Source of the DNA: Solirubrobacterales bacterium
Lineage (GTDB): Bacteria; Actinomycetota; Thermoleophilia; Solirubrobacterales; Solirubrobacteraceae
Assembly: GCA_019240015.1 (NCBI GenBank)
Contig: JAFAZB010000529.1
Span: forward strand, 1 to 19,288
Direction of reading: 5' to 3'
DNA length: 19,288 nt
The first letter of the stretch is position 1. Each line of letters begins with the position of its first letter. A program made the translations under genes and the position numbers. Shown piece after piece: positions 7,547 through 15,285 of this stretch. Below the pieces are notes generated by a model, which did no database searches, was not told the origin of the DNA, and saw only the letters and a program-made list of their open reading frames with translations.

Positions 7547-8750
7547 GAGAAGCGCTGAGGAGCGCGAGGCGGCGCGGCGCCAGCGCGAGGCGCGGCGCGG
7601 AGCCGACGTGCCGAGAGCACGGCTCGACGGCAACGGTCCCCGCCCCCCCACCCGGCAGCCACGGCCGCCGAGGGTGCCCCGGGCACCAAGGCCCCAGCAG
7701 CGGCACTCCCGGGCGGGACGCGTCGCGGGATTGCTGGCGCTCCTGCTTGCGGCGGCCGTGATCTGGTTCCTGGTGGAGCTGTTCCAGCCGTTTCACGGGT
7801 CCTCCCACGGCAACATCACGGTCACGATCCCGGCCCATACCAGCTCCGGCAAGGTCGGGGACTTGCTCGAGCGAGACGGTGTCATCTCGTCGAGCTTCTT
7901 CTTCGAGCTGCGCGCCACGCTGGCGGGCCAGCGGGGAGCGATCCGGCCCGGCACGTACCACCTTCATCTGGGCATGAGCTATGGCTCGGTGCTCGGGATC
8001 CTGACCACTCCGCCGCCCGCCGCCAAGGTCACGGAGCTCACCGTCACCGAGGGCCGAACACGACACCAGATCGACGCGCTGCTGCGCGAGCAAGGGGTCG
8101 CCGGGAGCTACCTGGCGGCGACTCGTCACTCACCGCAGCTCAACCCGCGGGCGTATGGGGCGCCCCGAAGCGTCAACTCGCTGGAGGGGTTCCTGTTTCC
8201 TTCCACCTACCAACTCGTCGAGCCGATCAGCATCTCCGCGCTGGTCGCCGACCAGCTGAGCACGTTCCGCCGCGAATTCGCCACGGTAGGGCTCGGGTAC
8301 GCACGCAGCAAGCACTTGACTCCGTATGAGGTGCTGATCGTCGCCTCGATGGTCGAAGCCGAGGCCCAGACCGCGGGCGACCGGCCGCTGGTCGCGTCGG
8401 TGATTTACAACCGGCTGGCGGCGGGCATGCCGCTCCAGATCGACGCCACCACCCGTTACGCGACCGGCAACTACACGCGACCGCTGACGGTCAGCCAGCT
8501 GAACTCCCCATCCCCGTACAACACTCGGATCCACAAAGGGCTGCCGCCGACCCCGATCGACAATCCGGGGCTCGCCTCGATCACCGCCGCCGCTGATCCA
8601 GCCCGCACCAGCTTCCTGTACTTCGTGGTCAAGCCGTGCGGGAACGGCGAGCACGCATTCGCCTCCACCTACGCACAATTCCTGGCCTACGTGCAGCAGT
8701 ATCAGGTGGCTCGCAACAGCCGTGGCGGGCGCTCACCGTCCCACTGCTGA
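7539..8750 (+). CDS. mltG: Endolytic murein transglycosylase MltG (YceG-like)
   Basis: Membrane-anchored lytic transglycosylase that cleaves nascent peptidoglycan strands near the septum. The 403-residue protein has a charged, arginine- and proline-rich cytoplasmic segment (about 1-58), one membrane helix (about 61-80, GLLALLLAAAVIWFLVELF), a LysM-like region beginning near VTIPAHTSSGKVGDLL, and the YceG catalytic domain. Glu273 in ASMVEAEAQ matches the catalytic glutamate of E. coli MltG (Glu218). The conserved SPYNTRIHKGLPPTPIDNPG and the terminal FYFV-like segment with GNGEHAFASTYAQF are present. The start is the GTG at 7539, which overlaps the ruvX stop by 8 bp; the frame runs open further upstream but only as a shadow inside ruvX. 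The gene ends 6 nt before aroE. Confidence 0.94.
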   Translation: MPERSAEEREAARRQREARRGADVPRARLDGNGPRPPTRQPRPPRVPRAPRPQQRHSRAGRVAGLLALLLAAAVIWFLVELFQPFHGSSHGNITVTIPAHTSSGKVGDLLERDGVISSSFFFELRATLAGQRGAIRPGTYHLHLGMSYGSVLGILTTPPPAAKVTELTVTEGRTRHQIDALLREQGVAGSYLAATRHSPQLNPRAYGAPRSVNSLEGFLFPSTYQLVEPISISALVADQLSTFRREFATVGLGYARSKHLTPYEVLIVASMVEAEAQTAGDRPLVASVIYNRLAAGMPLQIDATTRYATGNYTRPLTVSQLNSPSPYNTRIHKGLPPTPIDNPGLASITAAADPARTSFLYFVVKPCGNGEHAFASTYAQFLAYVQQYQVARNSRGGRSPSHC

Positions 8751-8756
8751 GCGGCT

Positions 8757-9587
8757 GTGCCCGCGCGCACGCGCCTGGGCGTCCTGGGGTGGCCGGTCGC
8801 CCACAGCCGCTCTCCACAGATGCACAACGCAGCGCTGGCCGAGGTCGGGCTGGGCGGCTGGCGCTACCAGCTCCTGCCGGTGGCACCTGAGCTGCTGGCG
8901 GAGACCGTTCCCGCACTGCCGCGCGCCGGCTTCAGGGGCGTCAACGTGACGATCCCACACAAGCAAGCGGCACTCGCGCTCGCCACCGGCGCCAGCGAGC
9001 GGGCGAGCCGGATCGGGGCGGCGAACACGCTGATCTTCGACCGGCGGGGGGGGATCCACGCCGAGAACACCGATGCCCCGGCGCTGCTCGCCGCACTGCC
9101 GTTCCCGCCGCGCGGGGCCACCGCGCTGGTGCTCGGGGCCGGCGGCAGTGCGCGCGCGGTGGTGTGGGCGCTGCTGCACGCCGGCGCCGGCGAGGTGCTC
9201 GTATGGAACCGTAACCCCGCGCGCGCCGGCGAGCTGTGCGCCGAGCTCGGGGGGACCGCGGTCCAGATGGCGACGCCCGCTGACCTGCTCGTCAACTGCA
9301 CCTCGGTGGGTCTGCACGGCGAGCGCGACCCGTTCGAGCAGCTGCCGATCTCAGCGGCCGATCTGGCGGGTTACCGATGCGTGGTCGACCTCGTGTACGT
9401 CGGCAGCGTCACGACGCTCCTACGGGTGGCCGCCGAGCGTGGCGCGCAGACGGTGGATGGGCTCGAGCTGCTGGTCGGGCAGGGCGCGCTCGGGTTCGAG
9501 CTGTTCACAGGCCGGACCGCACCGGTGGCGGTGATGCGCGACGCGATCCGGCGATCCGGACCGGTTGACGCCAGCCGGGTATCTTGA
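8757..9587 (+). CDS. aroE: Shikimate dehydrogenase
   Basis: NADP-dependent reduction of 3-dehydroshikimate to shikimate. The 276-residue length is normal. The N-terminal substrate domain has SRSPQMHNAA (residues 17-26), GVNVTIPHK with catalytic Lys69, IGAANTL and ENTDA with catalytic Asp106. The Rossmann domain has GAGGSARAV, then WNRNPARA, NCTSVGL and DLVY. The C-terminal DGLELLVGQGALGFELFTG is complete. The GTG start lies 6 nt after the mltG stop; no clear ribosome-binding site is seen, so coupling to mltG is likely. WNRNP, where many AroE have NRT/NRS, fits NADP specificity, though I did not test this. It is separated from the other shikimate genes in the window (aroC, aroKB, aroQ) by the methyltransferase and the zinc mini-protein. 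Confidence 0.96.
   Translation: MPARTRLGVLGWPVAHSRSPQMHNAALAEVGLGGWRYQLLPVAPELLAETVPALPRAGFRGVNVTIPHKQAALALATGASERASRIGAANTLIFDRRGGIHAENTDAPALLAALPFPPRGATALVLGAGGSARAVVWALLHAGAGEVLVWNRNPARAGELCAELGGTAVQMATPADLLVNCTSVGLHGERDPFEQLPISAADLAGYRCVVDLVYVGSVTTLLRVAAERGAQTVDGLELLVGQGALGFELFTGRTAPVAVMRDAIRRSGPVDASRVS
9580..9585 (+). promoter_or_regulatory. Putative -10 element of the methyltransferase gene
   Basis: TATCTT overlaps the end of aroE and stops 8 nt before the methyltransferase ATG, again the leaderless spacing. A TTGACG lies only 9 nt upstream, too close to act as a standard -35. Read-through from aroE is the alternative. Confidence 0.35.
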
Positions 9588-9593
9588 CCGCGG

Positions 9594-10232
9594 ATGATCC
9601 TCGCCGAGCCAGTCGACCGCTACCTCCAGGACATCAGGGGCCGCCCCGATCCGGTCCTGGCCGAGATGGAGGCCCACGCCGCCCGGGACGGGATCCCGAT
9701 CGTGGTTCCCGCGACGGGGCAGTTGCTCCAGGTGCTGGCCCTCGCCAGTGGGGCCCGCCGGGCGCTCGAGGTAGGGACGGCGATCGGCGTCTCAACGCTG
9801 TACGTGGCGCGTGCGCTGCCTGCCGACGGCACGATCGTGTCGTTCGAAATCGATCCCAAACGCCACGCGGCCGCCGCCCGTTACCTGGAGCGGGCGGGGG
9901 TGCGGGAGCGGGCAGACCTGCGTCTCCAGGACGCTCGCGAGGGGCTCGCCTCGCTGGAGGGACCGTTCGATTTCGCGTTCATCGACGGAGTCAAGACCCA
10001 GTACGGGGAGTACTTCGAGGCGCTGCTGCCGCTGCTGGGCCCGGGAGCGGTGCTCGCGGTCGACAACGTGCTGCTTTCGGGCGCGGTGGCGGCGGGGCAG
10101 AGTGACGGCTACTGGAGCGCAGAGCGAGTCGCGGCCGCGCGCGAGTTCAATCGGTTGCTGCTCGGGCACGAACAGCTGCTCGCCACCCTGACGCCCGTGG
10201 GTGACGGGGTGCTGGTGGCGGTGCGGCGATGA
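9594..10232 (+). CDS. Class I SAM-dependent O-methyltransferase, family 3
   Basis: The 212-residue protein belongs to the CCoAOMT/COMT-like family (COG4122 type). It probably transfers a methyl group from S-adenosylmethionine to a hydroxyl, using a divalent metal; the substrate cannot be told. SAM motif I is RRALEVGTAIGVSTLYVARAL (about residues 55-75), followed by VSFEIDPKR with an acidic residue for the ribose. FDFAFIDGVKTQYGEYFEAL and VLAVDNVLLSGAV carry the Asp and Asp-Asn of the metal and substrate site. The ATG at 9594 lies 7 nt after aroE, and a -10-like TATCTT precedes it. The stop overlaps the start of the zinc mini-protein (ATGA). Some members of this family modify tRNA (TrmR-like) and others small phenolics; with translation and aromatic genes all around, context does not decide. 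Confidence 0.85.
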   Translation: MILAEPVDRYLQDIRGRPDPVLAEMEAHAARDGIPIVVPATGQLLQVLALASGARRALEVGTAIGVSTLYVARALPADGTIVSFEIDPKRHAAAARYLERAGVRERADLRLQDAREGLASLEGPFDFAFIDGVKTQYGEYFEALLPLLGPGAVLAVDNVLLSGAVAAGQSDGYWSAERVAAAREFNRLLLGHEQLLATLTPVGDGVLVAVRR

Positions 10233-10414
10233 ACGGAGAGTCGCCACAGCGGGACGCCAACGAGAGCAGCTGTCCGCCATGCCGGGGGACGGGGAAAGTG
10301 ATCTCTTCACTGGGGGGCCGCCAGCACCAGGTCACCTGTCCCTGGTGCAAGGGGACCGGCAAGCCGATTCCGGGCCTCGACGCGCAGGACGAGCCTGCGG
10401 AGCGCCCGCGATAG
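10229..10414 (+). CDS. Small protein with two DnaJ-type CxxCxGxG zinc motifs
   Basis: A 61-residue hydrophilic protein without signal peptide or membrane segment. It has two motifs of the DnaJ cysteine-rich type: CPPCRGTGKV (Cys15, Cys18) and CPWCKGTGKP (Cys37, Cys40). Together they could build one four-cysteine zinc site, a minimal version of the DnaJ zinc-binding module without a J-domain. The ends (MNGESPQRDAN and LDAQDEPAERPR) are polar and probably disordered. The ATG overlaps the methyltransferase stop by 4 bp, so the two are co-translated. The function is not known to me; a zinc-dependent RNA- or protein-binding adaptor, or a partner of the methyltransferase, would be guesses. The paired motifs and the coupled start make a real gene likely. 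Confidence 0.8.
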   Translation: MNGESPQRDANESSCPPCRGTGKVISSLGGRQHQVTCPWCKGTGKPIPGLDAQDEPAERPR

Positions 10415-10418
10415 GCCC

Positions 10419-10435
10419 CGCCACGCGCCGTGGCG
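10419..10435 (+). terminator. Weak GC hairpin between the zinc mini-protein and aroC
   Basis: CGCCACG and CGTGGCG form a perfect 7-bp stem around a CGC triloop, 4 nt after the stop of the mini-protein. No T-tract follows. In DNA this GC-rich such stems occur by chance, so a terminator role is only possible. Confidence 0.3.
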
Positions 10436-10461
10436 CGCCCGCCGAGCGTGCCGAGCGCCCG

Positions 10462-10467
10462 TAACCT
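10462..10467 (+). promoter_or_regulatory. Putative -10 element for a leaderless aroC transcript
   Basis: TAACCT ends 8 nt before the aroC ATG. There is no Shine-Dalgarno motif at a proper distance and no recognisable -35. Placement is the same as at alaS. Confidence 0.5.
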
Positions 10468-10475
10468 AGAGCGAC

Positions 10476-11639
10476 ATGGCGCTCCAGCTGACCACCTCCG
10501 GCGAGTCCCACGGCCCAGGCCTGACGTGCATCCTCGAGGGCCTGCCCGCCGGTTTGACGGTCGATCGCGACGCGCTCGACCGAGACCTGGCCCGCCGCCA
10601 GCTCGGCTACGGCCGCGGTGGGCGGATGAAGATCGAGCGCGACCGCGTGCAGGTGACGGGAGGGATCCGCCACGGCCGCACGCTCGGTGGCCCGATCGCG
10701 CTCCAGGTCGCCAACCGCGACTTCGCAAACTGGGAGGAGCGGATGAATCCGTGGCCGGTGGATGCCGAGCTGCCCGAGGTACACCTGCCGCGGCCGGGCC
10801 ATGCCGATCTCGTGGGGACGCAGAAGTACGGCCTGCGCGATGTCCGCGACGTGCTGGAACGAGCCAGCGCCCGCGAGACGGCTGCCCGCGTGGCGGGCGG
10901 GGCGGTGGCCAAGCAGCTCCTGAGGGCCCTCGGAGTGCAGGTGTTCTCGCACGTGATCCAGATCACCTCGGTCCGCGCACCTCGCCGCGACGACCTCACG
11001 CCTGAGGACTTCCAGGGGGTCGACGAGTCTCCCGTGCGGTGCCTGGACCCACAGGCCTCAGCGGCGATGGTCGCGGAGATCGACATGCTGCGGCGGGCCA
11101 ACGAGTCGCTGGGCGGCGCGTTCGAGGTGCGGGCGTTCGGGCTGGTGCCGGGGCTCGGCTCGCATGTCTCCTGGCGTGAGCGGCTGGATGGGCTGCTGGG
11201 GCAGGCGATCCTGTCGATCCAGGCGATCAAGGCGGTGTCGCTGGGGGACGGGCTCGAGGTGGCCGGGCTGCCGGGCTCCCAGGCCCACGATGAGATCTTC
11301 TACGACGAACGGCGCGGATACTGGCGGGAGACCAACCGCGCGGGCGGCGTGGAGGGCGGAATGACCAACGGCGCGCCGCTCGTGATCCGGGCAGCGATGA
11401 AGCCGCTGCCAACGCTCACCAAGCCGCTGCGCTCGGTCGACATCGCGACCCATGAGCCCGCCGAAGCCCTGCGCGAGCGGACCGACTCCTGCACGGTGCC
11501 GGCCGCGGGGGTGGTGGGGGAGGCGATGGTCGCATTCGTGCTGGCGGATGCCTATCGGCGCAAGTTCGGCGGCGACCACATCGATGACGTGATCGCGGCG
11601 CTGCGGGCCTATCAGGAGCGGATCGGTTGGCGGCGATGA
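10476..11639 (+). CDS. aroC: Chorismate synthase
   Basis: Converts 5-enolpyruvylshikimate-3-phosphate to chorismate using reduced FMN, the last step of the shikimate pathway. The protein has 387 residues, the normal length. Visible signatures are TTSGESHGPGL near the N-terminus with the active-site histidine, GYGRGGRMKIERD, HLPRPGHADLVGTQKYG, RASARETAARVAGG (FMN/phosphate site), EGGMTNGAPLVIRAAMKP, and DSCTVPAAGVVGEAM near the C-terminus. The ATG at 10476 is preceded by a -10-like element and begins directly with the conserved strand. The stop overlaps the aroKB start (ATGA), so chorismate synthase and the kinase/synthase fusion are coupled. Nothing unusual was seen. Confidence 0.97.
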   Translation: MALQLTTSGESHGPGLTCILEGLPAGLTVDRDALDRDLARRQLGYGRGGRMKIERDRVQVTGGIRHGRTLGGPIALQVANRDFANWEERMNPWPVDAELPEVHLPRPGHADLVGTQKYGLRDVRDVLERASARETAARVAGGAVAKQLLRALGVQVFSHVIQITSVRAPRRDDLTPEDFQGVDESPVRCLDPQASAAMVAEIDMLRRANESLGGAFEVRAFGLVPGLGSHVSWRERLDGLLGQAILSIQAIKAVSLGDGLEVAGLPGSQAHDEIFYDERRGYWRETNRAGGVEGGMTNGAPLVIRAAMKPLPTLTKPLRSVDIATHEPAEALRERTDSCTVPAAGVVGEAMVAFVLADAYRRKFGGDHIDDVIAALRAYQERIGWRR

Positions 11640-13189
11640 CGGCATGCGGGCGCGCCGTAGTGATGATCGGCTTCATGGGGGCCGGCAAGTCGAGCGCCGC
11701 CCGCAGCGCAGCCGAGAAGCTCGGCACCGAGGCCGTCGACGTCGACCGGGTGATCGAGCAGCGGCTCGGCAAGCCGATCGTGCGCGTGTTCTCCGAAGAT
11801 GGCGAGCGCGCGTTCAGAGAGGCCGAGGAGCGGATCACGCTGGAGCTGCTGAACCGCTTCGGGCCGGGCGTGCTGGCGCTGGGCGGGGGGGCCGTCGCTT
11901 CGCCACGTGTCCAGGAGGCGCTCGTCGATCACCTGGTGGTCTGGATCGACGTGGACGTGGAGACGGCCTGGGAGCGCTCGCAGGGGACCGGACGTCCGCT
12001 GGCGAGGGAACGTGTCGCGTTCGGGCGTCTGTTCGAGGGCCGCGAGCCGCTGTACGCCCAGCTCGCCGACGTAGTGGTCCCCGGCGAGCGCTCGCAGGCG
12101 ATGGCGACGGTGCTGGACGCGCTCCAGGGACTCCCGGCGGGCCGATCCTCCGGCGCCGTTCCCGGCACCAAGCTCCTGTGGGCCGCGGGCGCCTCCGGTG
12201 ACTATCCCGCCTACGTCGGGCCGCGTCTGTTGTCGAGCGGGTTCTGGCCGCACACGGGCAGCGGCCGTCGGTTCCTCGTGACCGATGGCAACGTCGGACG
12301 TCTATACGGCGAGAAGGTCGCGCCGCTGGCGGCCCGGGTGGCGATCATGCCGGGCGAGCAATCGAAGACGATCGCCCACGCCGAGATCGTGTGGACCGAG
12401 CTGGCCCGAGCCGGGATGACCCGCCACGACCTGGTGGTGGCGCTCGGAGGGGGCGTGGTCGGCGACCTGGCGGGGTTCTGCGCTGCGACCTTCCAGCGCG
12501 GCGTGCGCCACATCCAGGTTCCCACCAGCCTGGTCGCGCAAGTCGACTCGGCGTACGGGGGCAAGACCGGCGTCGACCTTCCCGAGGCAAAGAACTACGT
12601 CGGCGCCTACCACCAGCCGATCGCGGTGATCGCCGATTGCGATGCGCTGGCCACCCTGCCGGCGGCCGAGCTCGCCGCCGGTTACGCGGAAGTCGTCAAG
12701 GCAGCGCTGATCGCAGGGGGCGAGTTGTGGGAGCAGGTTCGCGCCGGTGCCGATCCGGCTGCACCCGAGGTGATCGCCGCGTGTGTCAGGACCAAGCTGC
12801 GGATCGTCGCCAAGGACGAGCGCGATCGAGGGGTCAGGCAGGTACTGAACCTCGGGCACACCGTCGGCCACGCGATCGAGGCGGTGACCGGCTATGCCAC
12901 CTACCGCCACGGCGAGGCGGTGGCGCTCGGGTTGCTCGCCGCGCTCCGGCTCTCCGGTCAGGACCAGCTCCGCGCCGAGGCCGCTGACCTGTTCGCGGCG
13001 CGCGGCCTTCCGGTCACGCTCGACGGCGCAGACCCCGACGCGGTCGTGATGGCAACCGCCCGGGACAAGAAGCGCGTCGGCGAGGGCCCGGTACCGTTCG
13101 TTCTGCTGAACGCGCCGGGTCAGCCGCTGGCCGGCTGCGCGGTGCCGGCACGCGAGCTGCTCGCGGCGGTCAGGGAGCTGGCGGGCTAG
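11636..13189 (+). CDS. aroKB: Bifunctional shikimate kinase / 3-dehydroquinate synthase
   Basis: One 517-residue polypeptide with two pathway enzymes. Residues about 1-170 are shikimate kinase: Walker A GFMGAGKSS (Lys18), VDVD (Asp35/Asp37), FREAEE with shikimate-binding Arg61, LGGGAV (83-86) and TGRPLA (118-123). A short linker leads to 3-dehydroquinate synthase from about residue 185: VTDGNVGRLYG, MPGEQSK, VALGGGVVGDLAGF, PTSLVAQVDSAYGGKTGVD and KNYVGAYHQP. Zinc ligands Glu352 (AGYAEVVK), His408 (LNLGHTVGH) and His425 (RHGEAVALG) are all present. The enzymes catalyse non-adjacent steps, the second step (AroB) and the fifth (AroK). I chose the ATG at 11636, which overlaps the aroC stop as ATGA; an in-frame TTG at 11627 is less likely. 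Such AroK-AroB fusions are known in some bacteria. The stop is TAG. Confidence 0.96.
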   Translation: MTACGRAVVMIGFMGAGKSSAARSAAEKLGTEAVDVDRVIEQRLGKPIVRVFSEDGERAFREAEERITLELLNRFGPGVLALGGGAVASPRVQEALVDHLVVWIDVDVETAWERSQGTGRPLARERVAFGRLFEGREPLYAQLADVVVPGERSQAMATVLDALQGLPAGRSSGAVPGTKLLWAAGASGDYPAYVGPRLLSSGFWPHTGSGRRFLVTDGNVGRLYGEKVAPLAARVAIMPGEQSKTIAHAEIVWTELARAGMTRHDLVVALGGGVVGDLAGFCAATFQRGVRHIQVPTSLVAQVDSAYGGKTGVDLPEAKNYVGAYHQPIAVIADCDALATLPAAELAAGYAEVVKAALIAGGELWEQVRAGADPAAPEVIAACVRTKLRIVAKDERDRGVRQVLNLGHTVGHAIEAVTGYATYRHGEAVALGLLAALRLSGQDQLRAEAADLFAARGLPVTLDGADPDAVVMATARDKKRVGEGPVPFVLLNAPGQPLAGCAVPARELLAAVRELAG

Positions 13190-13198
13190 ACGATCTAG

Positions 13199-13639
13199 AT
13201 GCGCAACCGGATCGAAGTGATGCACGGCGTCAACCTCGACCAGCTCGGTCGCCGGGACCCCGCCTACTATGGAACGCTGACGCTGTCGGAGCTCGAGCGC
13301 GGGATCTCGGACGACGCCGGCGTGCTGGGTCTCGTGACACGGTTCTTCCACACCAACCACGAAGGCGAGTTCGTCGAGCACCTGCACCGACTGGAGGGGC
13401 TGGCCGACGGGATCGTGCTCAACGCCGGCGCGTGGACTCACTATTCCTATGCGATCCGCGATGCGCTCGAGTTGACCGGACTCCCCGCCGTGGAGGTCCA
13501 TCTCTCCGACGTGGAGGCTCGCGAGGACTGGCGGCGGCAGTCGGTGATCCGCGAGCTGTGCGTCGAGCGGGTGGCCGGCAAGGGTGCGAGCGGCTACCGT
13601 GAGGCGCTCGAACGCCTGCGCCTGGAGTTGGCGGCATGA
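13199..13639 (+). CDS. aroQ: Type II 3-dehydroquinate dehydratase
   Basis: Dehydrates 3-dehydroquinate to 3-dehydroshikimate; small dodecameric enzyme of the type II class. The 146-residue length is normal. Catalytic-loop residues Arg19 and Tyr24 (GRRDPAYYG), the TNHEGEFVEHLH segment, the NAGAWTHYSYAIRDAL motif and catalytic His101 in EVHLSDVEARE are all present, with numbering that matches the Mycobacterium enzyme. The usual NGPNL is HGVNL here, a variant I recall from other actinobacterial members. The ATG lies 9 nt after the aroKB stop; no strong ribosome-binding site is visible. The stop overlaps the next gene by 4 bp (ATGA). Confidence 0.95.
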   Translation: MRNRIEVMHGVNLDQLGRRDPAYYGTLTLSELERGISDDAGVLGLVTRFFHTNHEGEFVEHLHRLEGLADGIVLNAGAWTHYSYAIRDALELTGLPAVEVHLSDVEAREDWRRQSVIRELCVERVAGKGASGYREALERLRLELAA

Positions 13640-14709
13640 GAGTCCGCCCTGCGCGACTTGTCGAGATCCTGCCGGAGGCCGGCGTCGACCTGCTGCTGGT
13701 CACGGCGCCGTTCAACGTGCGCTATCTGACCGGGTACACCGGCAGCAACGGGATCGTGCTGCTGGGCGAGCGCCTCCGGATCTTCATCACCGATTTTCGC
13801 TACGTCGAGCAGGCGGCCGAGGAGGTCGATCCATCGTTCGAGCGCCGCCGGGCTCCGCTGGAGCTGATCGAGTCGGTGGCAGATGTGCTGCCGGGGGGCG
13901 CGCTGCGCCTGGCGTTCGAGGACGCGCATGTGAGCGTCCGCCAACACGCCCGGCTGCGGGAGCTGCTCCCCGATGATGTAGAGCTCGTCGGCACCGAGGA
14001 GCTGGTCGAACGCCTGCGCATGGTCAAGGAGCTCGCGGAGGTGGAGGCGATCCGTGCCGCGAGCGCGGTCGCCGACGCCGCGTTCGAGCAGCTGCTCTCG
14101 GAAGGCCTGGTGGGCCGCACCGAGCGGGAGGTGGCACTCGCGCTGGAAGCCGGAATGCGCGAGCGCGGCGCGCAACGCGCCAGCTTCGAGACGATCGTGG
14201 CTTCGGGGCCCCGCGGCGCGCTGCCGCACGCCCAGGCACGCGACGTGACGATCGAGCGCGGCGAGCTGGTGGTGATCGACTGGGGCGCCGAGCTCGACGG
14301 GTACTGCTCGGACTGCACCCGCACGATCGCCACCAATGGCCTCGGTGATCAAGGGCGCGAGGTCTACGAGCTGGTGCGCACCGCACAGCTCGCGGGGCTG
14401 GAGGCGGTGGCCGCCGGGCGCAGCGCCCGAGAGGTGGACGGCGTCGCGCGCGAGGTGATCGAGAACGGGGGCTACGGCGAGCGGTTCGGCCATGGCCTCG
14501 GCCACGGCGTCGGGCTTGAAGTCCACGAGCGTCCGCGGCTCTCCCAGCGCTCGCAAGATGCGCTGGAGGCCGGCAACGTGGTGACCGTCGAGCCGGGCGT
14601 CTACCTTCCCGGCGAGTTGGGAGTCAGGATCGAGGATCTGGTGGTGGTCACCGAGCAGGGGTGCGAGATCCTCACCTCCTCTCCCAAGGAGCTCCGCACG
14701 GTTCAGTGA
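13636..14709 (+). CDS. M24 family Xaa-Pro peptidase (PepQ/YqhT-like)
   Basis: Cytoplasmic metallopeptidase expected to cleave Xaa-Pro bonds. The 357-residue protein has a creatinase-type N-terminal domain (about 1-125; YLTGYTGSNG, FITDFRYVEQA) and a pita-bread catalytic domain. All five dinuclear metal ligands are visible: Asp215 and Asp226 (VIDWGAELDGYCSDCTRT), His290 (GHGVGLEVHE), Glu319 (VTVEPGVY) and Glu333 (GVRIEDLV). It lacks the longer N-terminal domain of E. coli PepP, so it is the short type. Both ends are set by 4-bp overlaps, ATGA with aroQ and GTGA with efp. The aroQ-peptidase-efp order is the same as yqhS-yqhT-efp in Bacillus. Because EF-P helps ribosomes at proline runs, a link between proline peptide turnover and EF-P is tempting but only inferred. 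Confidence 0.92.
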   Translation: MRVRPARLVEILPEAGVDLLLVTAPFNVRYLTGYTGSNGIVLLGERLRIFITDFRYVEQAAEEVDPSFERRRAPLELIESVADVLPGGALRLAFEDAHVSVRQHARLRELLPDDVELVGTEELVERLRMVKELAEVEAIRAASAVADAAFEQLLSEGLVGRTEREVALALEAGMRERGAQRASFETIVASGPRGALPHAQARDVTIERGELVVIDWGAELDGYCSDCTRTIATNGLGDQGREVYELVRTAQLAGLEAVAAGRSAREVDGVAREVIENGGYGERFGHGLGHGVGLEVHERPRLSQRSQDALEAGNVVTVEPGVYLPGELGVRIEDLVVVTEQGCEILTSSPKELRTVQ

Positions 14710-15266
14710 TCTCGACCAACCAGTTCCGCAACGGCAACCACATCGACGTCGACGGGACGATCTTCAAAATCCTCGAGTTCCAGCACGTCAAGCCCGGCAA
14801 GGGCGGTGCGTTCGTCCGCACCAGGCTGCGCAGGGCCAGCGATGGGGCGGTGATCGATCGCACCTTCCGCGCGGGGGAGAAGTTCCGCTCGGTACGTACC
14901 GAAGTGCGGCGGATGCAGTTTCTCTACCGGGACGGGAGCGACGCGCATTTCATGGATGCCGAGAGCTATGAGCAGCTGACGGTTCCCGAGCACACCATCT
15001 CCGAGGGGCTCCGCTGGATGCGGGACTCAGAGCAGGTCGACGTGCTCTACATCGACGGCCAGCCGGCCGACGTGCAGCTCCCCAGCGCGATCGACCTGGC
15101 GGTCACGGAGACCGAGCCCGGGGTCCGCGGCGACACCGCCTCGGGTGGCGGCACCAAGCCCGCGGTGCTCGAGACGGGGACCCGGATCCAGGTTCCGTTG
15201 TTCGTGGACGTGGGCGATGTCGTGCGCGTGGACACCCGCTCCGGCGAGTACGTCTCGCGTGCCTGA
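14706..15266 (+). CDS. efp: Translation elongation factor P
   Basis: Binds between the P and E sites and relieves ribosome stalling at polyproline. The 186-residue protein has the three expected beta domains: KOW-like N-terminus (STNQFRNGNHIDVDGTIFKILEFQHVKPGKGGAFVRTRLR), the central OB fold (DAESYEQLTVPEH), and the C-terminal domain ending in QVPLFVDVGDVVRVDTRSGEYVSRA. The tip lysine is Lys32 in KPGKGGAF, the position modified in other bacteria. The loop is not the PGKGP form described for many actinobacteria. The GTG at 14706 is chosen because it overlaps the peptidase stop as GTGA and gives the family's normal N-terminus; an ATG at 14661 in the same frame would add a segment that does not belong to EF-P. 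AAGGAG lies 14 nt upstream, too far to be a standard site. Confidence 0.95.
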   Translation: MISTNQFRNGNHIDVDGTIFKILEFQHVKPGKGGAFVRTRLRRASDGAVIDRTFRAGEKFRSVRTEVRRMQFLYRDGSDAHFMDAESYEQLTVPEHTISEGLRWMRDSEQVDVLYIDGQPADVQLPSAIDLAVTETEPGVRGDTASGGGTKPAVLETGTRIQVPLFVDVGDVVRVDTRSGEYVSRA

Positions 15267-15285
15267 GGCTTCGCCGTGACCAACG

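Noticed and set aside
6248..7651. 467-residue open frame on the minus strand across alaS, ruvX and mltG
   Set aside because: It is antisense to three well recognised genes, is Ser/Arg/Ala-rich and low in complexity, and shows no domain. High third-position GC makes such frames common.
12302..13501. 399-residue open frame on the minus strand over aroKB and aroQ
   Set aside because: Antisense to two enzymes with all catalytic residues visible; the translation has no recognisable motif.
14661..14705. Earlier ATG in frame with efp
   Set aside because: It would add 15 residues inside the peptidase gene that are not part of EF-P; GTG 14706 gives the normal N-terminus and a GTGA overlap.
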